Origin: Corynebacterium sp.
GTDB taxonomy: Bacteria > Actinomycetota > Actinomycetes > Mycobacteriales > Mycobacteriaceae
Assembly (NCBI RefSeq): GCF_030532965.1
Contig: NZ_JAUNKC010000022.1
Span: 1 to 52,411, forward strand
Direction of reading: 5' to 3'
DNA: 52,411 bases
The translations under genes and the position numbers were made by a program. Below are positions 43,477 to 50,717 of the stretch, piece by piece. A model generated the notes under the pieces. The model did not search any database. It was not told the origin of the DNA and worked only from the letters and a program-made list of their open reading frames with translations. Position 1 is the stretch's first letter. Each line of letters starts with the position of its first letter.

Positions 43477-44041
43477 GAAACGCACTTTACCCGCTTTGTT
43501 CCTCATCGGAACTGCCACCACGCTTCTCAGCGCCTGCTCTCCGACCCCGGACTCCCCCGCCGCGGCACCGGAGCCTGTGGTCAGCACGACTGCGGTTCCG
43601 GTTGTTGATTCCAATCTTCCCTTCGATGCGCTGCCCGAAGTGCCAGAGGGCAAAGCTGGTTTTGTGGACTGCCCCTATTTGGATTCCCAATGGGTTGCTA
43701 ATACCAATGGTCAACGCATGATCGGCCAGGGCATCGATACGCGCTTCGATACCCCCGCCTGTGTGTTCTGGTCCTTCCCGGAAGAGCCTCAGGCTACGGT
43801 CATGATCCGGCATATGCCCACCATCGCGGCTGCCACAGCCGTCGTCGATTGGGCGGCACCGATTGACACCACGGAAATCGTGGAAGAAAACGGGTGGTCC
43901 GGTGGTCGAGGCAATACCGATGCCGGGGCGGTGTACGCGGTACAAAAAGACACCGTCGCGGTCGTGGTTTTCTCTAATCAACACCAATCCGTCAAGGCCG
44001 CATCGATCGCCCAGGAGGCCATTAAAAACTTAGGGCTGTAG
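43475..44041 (+). CDS. DUF2020-like lipoprotein
   Basis: The 188-residue protein has a lipoprotein signal peptide MKRTLPALFLIGTATTLLSAC with the lipobox cysteine at 21. It then has a Pro/Ala-rich linker and a globular domain (FVDCPYLDSQWVANTNGQRMIGQG, CVFWSFPEEPQATVMIRHMPT). Two cysteines in the domain (VDCPY, ACVFW) may pair. The domain resembles DUF2020, known from corynebacterial and mycobacterial lipoproteins of unknown function. Its ATG overlaps that of the divergent kinase by two bases. It is convergent with the small membrane-protein/sortase pair. Confidence 0.8.
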   Translation: MKRTLPALFLIGTATTLLSACSPTPDSPAAAPEPVVSTTAVPVVDSNLPFDALPEVPEGKAGFVDCPYLDSQWVANTNGQRMIGQGIDTRFDTPACVFWSFPEEPQATVMIRHMPTIAAATAVVDWAAPIDTTEIVEENGWSGGRGNTDAGAVYAVQKDTVAVVVFSNQHQSVKAASIAQEAIKNLGL

Positions 44042-44042
44042 C

Positions 44043-44195
44043 CTAAACCGCAACATCGTTATACGGCATGAACATCGAAACCCACGGAAAGACCACTTCC
44101 ATGAGGAGGAAAAAGACGCCAACGGCCAGGATGATAGCGAGTAGTGCTTTCACCGGCCACGGCCCGGGGAGGATCCGCCAGATCAGTCCGTACAT
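44043..44195 (-). CDS. Small membrane protein coupled to sortase, 50 residues
   Basis: The frame encodes MYGLIWRILPGPWPVKALLA followed by a strongly hydrophobic helix (IILAVGVFFLLMEVVF) and a short tail ending YNDVAV. Its ATG overlaps the sortase stop by one base (TAATG), good evidence of coupled translation. Short membrane proteins occur after class E sortase genes in related bacteria (recalled, not checked). It could be a sortase accessory factor; function unproven. Confidence 0.72.
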   Translation of the reverse strand: MYGLIWRILPGPWPVKALLAIILAVGVFFLLMEVVFPWVSMFMPYNDVAV

Positions 44196-45028
44196 TAGTT
44201 TTTCTCCAATACTTCGGGGCGATAGGCCCCGTCTTTCGGGTGGGATTCGACAAGCATGGCATGGACGATCATGCGTTCAGCATTGGAAAACTGCGGGTGA
44301 CAGGTGGTCAGTGTCATGACCGATTCCATGTCCTCCGTAGCGGTGTGATCGTCAATGCCCGGTTTTGCGCCGATGGTTGCCACATCCGTGGGCAAGGTGA
44401 TGTAGCGGCCAAAAACGTTTGCGTAGTCGCCGTTGACGACCCGTTCCGCCTGGTCGGGGCTGAGGCAGTTGTGCGCATCAGCCACGCGCTGTTCGTGATT
44501 CTCCCCGATCGGCAATACCCGGTAGGTATTCCACGCCGTCTCGGTTTCCACCACGATCGCATCGCAGGATTTGAGTTTGCCCAGGTCATTGAATGGTGCG
44601 CCCTTACCCACCCGGTGACCGGCGACCGCAAAGTTTCCCTTTTCGCCCGGCAATTGCGTGTCCGCATAATGCCCGGGTCCAGCAAGGAGATCTTCCTCGT
44701 CGGTGCCATGCACGATGGCGAAATTGAAATCGGAGCCGAACGCCGGAACGTACATGCGGGCGAAAGCGCTGCCTAATTCCGGGGTGAGTTTTTTACGCGG
44801 ATTGGCACGCTGGGTGTCCCATTCCTGGTCCAATTTGTCGCTGACCTGGGCTTGGATTCGCGCAGACTCGATATTCGTCCAATAGGATTCATAGAAGGCG
44901 AAAAGCAGCGCCAGCCCGCCGACGGTTAAGAGAAGTTCGCCGATGATAAGTGAGAGGGTTGGTCGTCGACTTTCGGTGGTCGCTTTTCGACGATCTTCGG
45001 TTGGTTCCGAACGAGCATGACGTCCCAT
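44195..45028 (-). CDS. Class E sortase (housekeeping type)
   Basis: The 277-residue transpeptidase has a cytoplasmic basic N-terminus, one membrane anchor (about residues 25-48) and the sortase beta-barrel outside. The catalytic residues are H138 (AVAGHRVGKG), C243 (TLTTCHPQ, the TLxTC motif) and R252 (NAERMI). The residue order and the unusual GHRVGKG match class E sortases, which attach LAxTG-type proteins to peptidoglycan in high-GC Gram-positives and act as housekeeping sortases in corynebacteria. No sortase substrate is encoded in this window. Confidence 0.93.
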   Translation of the reverse strand: MGRHARSEPTEDRRKATTESRRPTLSLIIGELLLTVGGLALLFAFYESYWTNIESARIQAQVSDKLDQEWDTQRANPRKKLTPELGSAFARMYVPAFGSDFNFAIVHGTDEEDLLAGPGHYADTQLPGEKGNFAVAGHRVGKGAPFNDLGKLKSCDAIVVETETAWNTYRVLPIGENHEQRVADAHNCLSPDQAERVVNGDYANVFGRYITLPTDVATIGAKPGIDDHTATEDMESVMTLTTCHPQFSNAERMIVHAMLVESHPKDGAYRPEVLEKN

Positions 45029-45211
45029 AACTCAGCTTTCTTCATTAAACCCAATAAAGTTCCGCGGCAATTATCCAAGTGGCGTGTTCCGCATTTGGAT
45101 AGCTTCCGCGTACCATCAATGACGGTCAGTGTAATTGGGGTAAACCCCAAGACACAACAATACACTTAAAACTGCTTAAGATTTTCTACAAAAGATTGGT
45201 TGTTTTTCCAC

Positions 45212-46393
45212 ATGCTTGAGATCTTCATCTATCCGGTTTCGGGAATCATGAAGCTTTGGCATGTTTTTCTCCACTCCGTACTGGGAATAAACGATTCCCT
45301 GTCGTGGGTGTTAAGCATATTTGGGCTGATTATCGTCGTACGCGGGCTGATTACTCCGTTCCAATGGTTGATTCTGCATTCAGGTCGAATGTCGGTGATG
45401 CTACGGCCAAAGCTACGCGCGCTTAACGACGAATACGTCGACGTTATTGAATATAAAAAGCTCGAAGAAAAGGAAAAACGCGAAAAGGAATTAAAGAAGG
45501 AATACAACTATCGGGTATCGGCAGGCTGTATTCCGCCCCTGATCCAGATTCCGGTTTTCTTAGGTTTGTATCAAGTATTGCTGCGGATGGCTCGACCCAA
45601 AAACGGGCTGGATACCACCGTTCACGAACCAATCGGTTTGCTGACCTCCACGGACGTGTCGCAGTTTTTGCACGCAAGATTCGGCAATGTCCCCGTTTCC
45701 GCATACATTGCGATGTCACCGGAGCAATTCGGGCGGCTGGGCACCAGCTATGAAGAAGTCGCTATTTTCGTTTTCCCGCTGCTTGTGGCTTCCGCGCTGG
45801 TCACGTTCATCAACATGATGATCTCAGTCGTTCGCAATTATTTCACCGTCGATCACGACTCCGCCATCGCGGTGGCGATCACCAGAATGCTGGTTATCTT
45901 TGCGTTTATCGTGCCGTTTATCCTGGTCAAAGTCGGCGTCGATGGCCCGGTCCCTGCAGCTATCGCAGCGTACTGGGTGGCCAATAACCTATGGACGCTC
46001 ATTCAAAACGTCGCTATCTACCTGGTGTTATTTAAAAAATACCCGTTCGATGATGAGCTCTGGGCGTTTCAAAAGGAACGCCGCTCCGAACGGATGGAGC
46101 GCACCCGCCAGAAGCGGAAATTCATCTGGCAACGCCGCCTCGCCCTGATCGGTTTCGTCATCGCACCGTGGTGGATTCCCGCCCATAAAGCCCGGTTGAT
46201 CGAAGCTAATGAACATTTCGCAGCCAAAAAAGCCGAAAAGTTGGAAACGAAATTAGCCAATAAAGAAAAGCGTAAACAGCGCAATATCTCCCGCAAGCAA
46301 CATTGGCGGGAAGAACGACTGGAAAAAGAACGCCAGAAGAAAGCGCAACAGCAGCAGGAAGAACCGGACTCAGGCGAGCAATCCGAATCTTAA
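45212..46393 (+). CDS. yidC: Membrane protein insertase YidC/Oxa1 family
   Basis: The 393-residue protein has the Oxa1/YidC core: helix 1 (ILSIFGLIIVVRGLITPFQWLI), a long charged coiled cytoplasmic hairpin between helices 1 and 2 (YKKLEEKEKREKELKKEYN), CIPPLIQIPVFLGLYQVLLRMA and three further helices. The large periplasmic domain of Gram-negative YidC is absent, as expected. After the last helix comes a very basic tail of about 90 residues that may bind ribosomes. No Shine-Dalgarno is evident upstream of the ATG. Its stop codon overlaps the convergent tetR stop in a shared TTAA. Confidence 0.92.
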   Translation: MLEIFIYPVSGIMKLWHVFLHSVLGINDSLSWVLSIFGLIIVVRGLITPFQWLILHSGRMSVMLRPKLRALNDEYVDVIEYKKLEEKEKREKELKKEYNYRVSAGCIPPLIQIPVFLGLYQVLLRMARPKNGLDTTVHEPIGLLTSTDVSQFLHARFGNVPVSAYIAMSPEQFGRLGTSYEEVAIFVFPLLVASALVTFINMMISVVRNYFTVDHDSAIAVAITRMLVIFAFIVPFILVKVGVDGPVPAAIAAYWVANNLWTLIQNVAIYLVLFKKYPFDDELWAFQKERRSERMERTRQKRKFIWQRRLALIGFVIAPWWIPAHKARLIEANEHFAAKKAEKLETKLANKEKRKQRNISRKQHWREERLEKERQKKAQQQQEEPDSGEQSES

Positions 46394-47106
46394 ATGCTGT
46401 AGTCGGCGGGCGGGGCGGTGAGTAATTGCACCGCTAATTCCCGAGCGAGTTTCAATGGCTCCACGGACCTGGTTACCTGGCCACCGGCCAGTCCCCCGTC
46501 GAGAAGCAAAAGCAGTTGGTTGGCCTGCGCCCGGCTGGGATATCCGTTTTTCTCCGTTAGCAATTCGGTGAGGGTGGCCAGTTTCCACTCGCGGTGGTCT
46601 ACCGCGGCCTGGATAATCCCGTATTCGGATTCCGTTTCTGGCCGGGGATATTCGGTCACCGCGTTGTGAAAATGCGAACCTCGGAACTGTTTCTGCGGCT
46701 CCTCGGCGATCGATTGGTCAAAGAACGCCAGGATTTTCGCCTCGGGAGTCGTTAGTCCCTCACAGCGCTGTGCGTATGCGTCTCGCCAATCGGCATCGAG
46801 TGCCTGCAGGTAGGCTATCACCAGCGCGTCTTTGGAACCATAGAGCGAGTACAGCGATGCTTTGGCTACGTCCGCTTCCCGGAGAATCCGGTCAATGCCG
46901 ATCACCCGGATCCCCTCGGTGGTGAATAGCTGTATCGCGCTATCGAGTAACCGTTGCCGGGGAGTTGGCCGATTGCGCCGACTTGTAGCGGCCGATCTCG
47001 TGGCGCCCTTAGCCTTGGTTCGTTGCGTCCCACCAGCACGGCGTGCCCGAACCTGACCAGTTTGTGAGTGGTCAGTCCCGGTATTGCGCACTTTCGTGGA
47101 CGACAT
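46390..47106 (-). CDS. TetR-family transcriptional regulator
   Basis: The 238-residue protein has a TetR helix-turn-helix (RQRLLDSAIQLFTTEGIRVIGIDRILREADVAKASLYSLYGSKDALV) preceded by a 50-residue basic, low-complexity N-terminal extension (RARRAGGTQRTKAKGATRSAATSRRNR). The ligand-binding domain contains SHFHNAVTEYPRP, typical of the YcdC/RutR-like group. The extension is unusual and might contribute DNA or RNA contact; a shorter protein starting later is possible. Target genes are unknown. Confidence 0.88.
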   Translation of the reverse strand: MSSTKVRNTGTDHSQTGQVRARRAGGTQRTKAKGATRSAATSRRNRPTPRQRLLDSAIQLFTTEGIRVIGIDRILREADVAKASLYSLYGSKDALVIAYLQALDADWRDAYAQRCEGLTTPEAKILAFFDQSIAEEPQKQFRGSHFHNAVTEYPRPETESEYGIIQAAVDHREWKLATLTELLTEKNGYPSRAQANQLLLLLDGGLAGGQVTRSVEPLKLARELAVQLLTAPPADYSI

Positions 47107-47208
47107 TACGTTTCCCTCCGTTTAACCTAGACCAACAAGTTCATGGTCTATTGTGGCGCAACTGAAACGGTTAGTCTACTTTTAGTGTAATTGGGCGAAA
47201 ATAATCGC

Positions 47209-47238
47209 AAAAGCGAGGAGCACATGCTCCTCGCTTTT
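47209..47238. terminator. Bidirectional terminator between TetR and GlsB-like genes
   Basis: Perfect arms AAAAGCGAGGAGCA and TGCTCCTCGCTTTT flank a nominal two-base loop, giving A4 on one side and T4 on the other. On the minus strand it follows the GlsB-like gene. Confidence 0.82.
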
Positions 47239-47253
47239 GGTTATCCGTCGTGG

Positions 47254-47514
47254 TTATTTCTTCGTTACTGCCTGGACGATGGTCAGTAGGATAACTGCGC
47301 CAATCAAACAGGTAATAAAGCTAAAGATAATTCCAGCACCAGCAACATTCACGTTAAGCAGGCTGAGAAGCCAGCCGCCCAAAATACCGCCGATAATACC
47401 AACAACGATATTTAACAGAATGCCCTGTTGCGCGTCAGTACCTTTAATCTTCGATGCAATCCAACCAGCCAAACCGCCAATGACAATCCAGCCGATCCAA
47501 CCTAGTGCGAGCAT
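47254..47514 (-). CDS. GlsB/YeaQ/YmgE-family stress membrane protein
   Basis: The 86-residue protein has three Gly-rich membrane helices (LGWIGWIVIGGLAGWIASKIKG, GILLNIVVGIIGGILGGWLL, AGIIFSFITCLIGAVILLTIV) and matches the transglycosylase-associated/GlsB family. Members are induced in stationary phase and envelope stress, but no activity is known. A terminator follows. The upstream 160 bases separate it from the universal stress protein gene in the same direction. Confidence 0.9.
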   Translation of the reverse strand: MLALGWIGWIVIGGLAGWIASKIKGTDAQQGILLNIVVGIIGGILGGWLLSLLNVNVAGAGIIFSFITCLIGAVILLTIVQAVTKK

Positions 47515-47678
47515 GTTTTCGTCTCCTATTTTTCCAAGTATTTGAACCTATGAACATCCACAGTGTCGTAATCAACTGTCGTATCAACTTTTGTTGATTC
47601 AACACCGTGGATGCCCCAGTGTACTTACTTATTGAAAAATAAACGACAACGAGTACACAACAACTACATAACGAATTC

Positions 47679-48572
47679 TTATGTTGTCGGGCGCACTACC
47701 ACCATTGGGCATGGTGCCGACTGCAGCAAAGCCCGCGATGTCGAACCTAGCAACATACCCCGGAAACCACCTCGACCATGAGAGCCTACGACCAATAGTT
47801 GAGCGTCCTTCGACGCATCCACTAGTGCGCGAATTGGCCGGTCACGGGTAATAACCATGTCGACTTCCACGTCTGGATACTTTTCCAGCATGGGGGCTAG
47901 CCGCTCCTCCAACAATTGGGTTTGCTCGTCTTCGACGATGTTCCACTCTTGCTGTGCAGCAGCCAAACCGGCAAGCGAAGCTTGCACCTGCATATCCATC
48001 CAGGTGTGAATTGCAATGAGTTTGGTTCCGCGGGCCTGTGCCTCAGCGAATGCGAAATCGGTGGCCTGCTGCGACACATCTGAGCCGTCAACGCCCACTA
48101 CTACCGGACCGTATTTGGTGGCCTCGGTGACATCATTGTCCTCCCGGACGACCACAACTGGGCATTTTGCGTGGGAAACCACTGCCGCGGAGACCGATCC
48201 CATCACCATGCCGGACAGTCCACCTAATCCCCGCGAACCCATCACGATCATGGTTACTGTCTTACTCATTTCGAGCAGCATGTCGATCGGTGTGCCCTCG
48301 GCGATGGTGTAGGCGATCTTCAGATCGGGTGCCACTTCTAAGGCGATTTGGCGAGCTTCTTCGATAGTGTGCTCGGTTTCGTTCTTTAGCTCGTCGAAAA
48401 GCTCCTGCGGCGGAACCATGCCTTCGGCGTATAAAAACTGCGGCATGGTGTAACTAGCAGCTATGCGTAACGGAACGTCACGCTTGGCGGCGGTGTTCGC
48501 CGCCCACCGAACTGCGTTTTTCGAGGCATCGGAACCATCAACGGCAACAACAACGATGTCGGTTACAGTCAT
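47679..48572 (-). CDS. Tandem-domain universal stress protein
   Basis: The 297-residue cytosolic protein has two UspA domains. Each shows the ATP-binding Gly-rich motif, GSRGLGGLSGMVMGSVSAAV in the first and GSHGRGGFRGMLLGSTSRAL in the second, with VVAVDGSDASKNA and VVGVDGSDVSQQA at the domain starts. Tandem USPs in actinobacteria respond to low oxygen, starvation or redox stress. It appears to be monocistronic with a promoter in 48573-48700. No clear DosR-like box was seen. Confidence 0.92.
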   Translation of the reverse strand: MTVTDIVVVAVDGSDASKNAVRWAANTAAKRDVPLRIAASYTMPQFLYAEGMVPPQELFDELKNETEHTIEEARQIALEVAPDLKIAYTIAEGTPIDMLLEMSKTVTMIVMGSRGLGGLSGMVMGSVSAAVVSHAKCPVVVVREDNDVTEATKYGPVVVGVDGSDVSQQATDFAFAEAQARGTKLIAIHTWMDMQVQASLAGLAAAQQEWNIVEDEQTQLLEERLAPMLEKYPDVEVDMVITRDRPIRALVDASKDAQLLVVGSHGRGGFRGMLLGSTSRALLQSAPCPMVVVRPTT

Positions 48573-48730
48573 TGTTCTTCGGACCTTTCTTCTAACCTAA
48601 CTACCATGTGCGTTACTGCCATTGCGCGTAACCCGCGACAATGGGGAGATACTTTAAAGTGTACCCCGTTATATCCAGCAATGGCACTGGTTAGAACCAC
48701 CTAGCCCCGAACGGCGAACAGCGAAAATTT

Positions 48731-48901
48731 TTATTTCTCTACCGGTTTCGGCGCGGTGCTTGGTACCGGATCGGTGGTTGCCGCGTCAGCGTTAGCGGGG
48801 TAGAGGAAGTGGTAGATAGCTTTGGCGATATTAGCAATGATCGCGCCAATTCCATCAGAAAAGAACTTCAAGATTGGTTCCAAAACGGCATCCAGGTTCA
48901 T
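48731..48901 (-). CDS. Small 56-residue protein, porin-like amphipathic N-terminus
   Basis: The frame reads MNLDAVLEPILKFFSDGIGA, then an amphipathic helix (IIANIAKAIYHFLYPANADA) and a Pro/Thr-rich tail ending KPVEK. An AAAGGAG lies 7-8 bases before the ATG, a strong start. Corynebacterial outer-membrane porins PorA and PorH are similarly tiny, without signal peptides, with one acidic amphipathic helix. The resemblance is in size and character only, so the assignment is tentative. It lies alone between the USP and pseudouridine synthase genes. Confidence 0.65.
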   Translation of the reverse strand: MNLDAVLEPILKFFSDGIGAIIANIAKAIYHFLYPANADAATTDPVPSTAPKPVEK

Positions 48902-49042
48902 ATATGAACGCTCCTTTAGTAATCGGTACGGTTATTAAGATCATCGTGAGAATGCTACGAGATCGTTACACATAATTTAGCAATACTGAAGCTATCCTTA
49001 AATCTCGCGACACCCCCGACTCGTGTAATAGCATTAACCTCC

Positions 49043-50038
49043 ATGAACCGTTCTGCCAACCGTCGTCGGATGCATAGCCCACCACTTCTCATTAAAGATG
49101 GGCTCAACCCCAGCCGCGTCCGCGTTCCGGACGAGTGCGCAGACATGCCCGCCTTCGAATTTGTCTGGCAGCTGAAAGTCAGTCAGCGTTACCGGCATCC
49201 CGACGACACCCAAGCAGCGCTTAACGCTGCGTTTTCACGCGGTGAAGTGCGGCTTGGTTTGTGGCCGCACGATCAGGAACTTAGCCCAACAACCCCACTC
49301 ACCCCGGGTACTGACGTGTGGTTTTATCGGATGCCTGCGATTGAACCGGAAGTCCCGTTTGAATGCGAGATCATTGACGAGGACGACAATATTCTCGTCG
49401 TGGACAAACCGCCGTTTCTCGCAACGATGCCCCGAGGGAAACACATCACCCAAACCGCTACCGTTCAGCTGCGTCGAAAAACCGGAAATGGGGACTTAAG
49501 CCCCGCACACCGGCTTGATCGCTTAACCTCCGGCGTTTTGGTGTTCACAAAAAACCCGAGCGTTCGAGGCGCTTATCAGCGGTTATTTGCCGAGCGTAAA
49601 GCAGAAAAAATATATGAGGCGATCGCTACCCCCCAACCCGAGATCGTTGCGGGAACCGTGTGGCGCAACCGGATGGAGAAAACCGCAGGCGAGGTGCAGG
49701 GCCGAATCGTGCCCGGCGAGGTTAATGCGATCACGAATGTCCGCGACCAGACGCTTTGCGACGCGCCCCGGATGGCAGCGTTGCGCAGGATTCACGGCGA
49801 CTCGCTGCCGCAACAATCGATCTACCTGTTGCAACCAGAAACTGGCCGTACCCATCAATTGCGGCTGCACATGTGGGCCGCTGGCGTGCCAATTCTCGGC
49901 GACCCGGCCTACCCGAACGTTGAGCCCGAAAACTATGAAGATTTCAGCACCCCGATGCATCTGACGGCCCGCGAACTGCGGTTCGACGACCCCCTCAGCG
50001 GGAAGCCACGGGTGTTTCGCGCGGAGCGAAACTGGTAA
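49043..50038 (+). CDS. RluA-type RNA pseudouridine synthase
   Basis: The 331-residue protein isomerises uridine in RNA. The catalytic Asp is in SPAHRLDRLTSGVLVF, and IIDEDDNILVVDKPPFLATMPRG, GRTHQLRLHMWAAGVPILGDPAYP and a C-terminal HLTARELRF are RluA-family blocks. The N-terminal part before residue 100 is longer than the minimal S4-like form. I use the first ATG of the frame; MHSPPLLIKDG ten residues on is the alternative. The exact target (rRNA or tRNA) is unknown. It is 2 bases from the convergent DUF1707-like gene. Confidence 0.93.
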   Translation: MNRSANRRRMHSPPLLIKDGLNPSRVRVPDECADMPAFEFVWQLKVSQRYRHPDDTQAALNAAFSRGEVRLGLWPHDQELSPTTPLTPGTDVWFYRMPAIEPEVPFECEIIDEDDNILVVDKPPFLATMPRGKHITQTATVQLRRKTGNGDLSPAHRLDRLTSGVLVFTKNPSVRGAYQRLFAERKAEKIYEAIATPQPEIVAGTVWRNRMEKTAGEVQGRIVPGEVNAITNVRDQTLCDAPRMAALRRIHGDSLPQQSIYLLQPETGRTHQLRLHMWAAGVPILGDPAYPNVEPENYEDFSTPMHLTARELRFDDPLSGKPRVFRAERNW

Positions 50039-50040
50039 CT

Positions 50041-50520
50041 TTAGCGATCCAATTGCCGCCTTTCAATCCCATCCACTTCGTTGTGGTTGATCTTCTTACC
50101 TACGAGGTGCAGCAAGAAGAAAATAAATAATGGGATACAGAGCCAAATGGGCCAGAAGTACACAAAACCAGACGTAACACTAACAATCGTCCAGATAACG
50201 ACGTTGAGTGCGGTGACCCCAGCCATAACATAAAACGGCGCGCTTAACGCCCCGCTGATAACTCTTGTCGACGTCGGTTTTTGCACGCCATATGGGTTTT
50301 GCGGAACCGGATTCTTCGACGTAACTGCCGCTAGCTGCGGCTGCAGCGGCGCCACGACTGCAAGCGCATCACTATCGGTTGCGGCAGAAGCGACCTTGCT
50401 CAAGGTACTATCAAGCTGCTCCAGATCGATAATTCCTAACGAAAACGCTTGATTAGCGACGGTGGTGGCCACCTCATATCCGTCTGCAGGCAGCCTGGGA
50501 TCTGAAAAAGTCAATTGCAT
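50041..50520 (-). CDS. DUF1707-like protein with two membrane helices
   Basis: The 159-residue protein opens with an N-terminal region that resembles DUF1707 (LPADGYEVATTVANQAFSLGIIDLEQLDSTLSKVASA), though the classic RVGDAERE-type start is absent. A linker with KNPVPQNPYGV leads to two hydrophobic helices (MAGVTALNVVIWTIVSV, YFWPIWLCIPLFIFFLLHLVG). It may be a membrane regulator of small-domain type; function is unknown. It diverges from the lipoprotein hydrolase gene. Confidence 0.65.
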   Translation of the reverse strand: MQLTFSDPRLPADGYEVATTVANQAFSLGIIDLEQLDSTLSKVASAATDSDALAVVAPLQPQLAAVTSKNPVPQNPYGVQKPTSTRVISGALSAPFYVMAGVTALNVVIWTIVSVTSGFVYFWPIWLCIPLFIFFLLHLVGKKINHNEVDGIERRQLDR

Positions 50521-50598
50521 ACTTCTTTCGTTATTCGATGTGTTTGGGTGAAACCACCATCATTCTAGACGAAGAACAAAACCTAGAGGTCCACACCT

Positions 50599-50610
50599 CA
50601 ATAGATCTAT
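50599..50610. promoter_or_regulatory. 12-bp palindrome in a divergent promoter region
   Basis: AATAGATCTATT is a perfect 12-base palindrome in the 197-base gap between the DUF1707-like gene and the divergent lipoprotein gene. An adjacent GAGGT/ACCTC inverted repeat lies just upstream. It may be an operator, but no adjacent regulator gene supports this. Confidence 0.35.
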
Positions 50611-50717
50611 TCCCAAAGAAACGCCGCCGTTTATACGTCCTTAACCAGCCTGACAGAAGTAACAATTGCGGGCGTGACCTAACGGATTTAGGGTGAGTTA
50701 TTCCTTAAACTTGTGGA

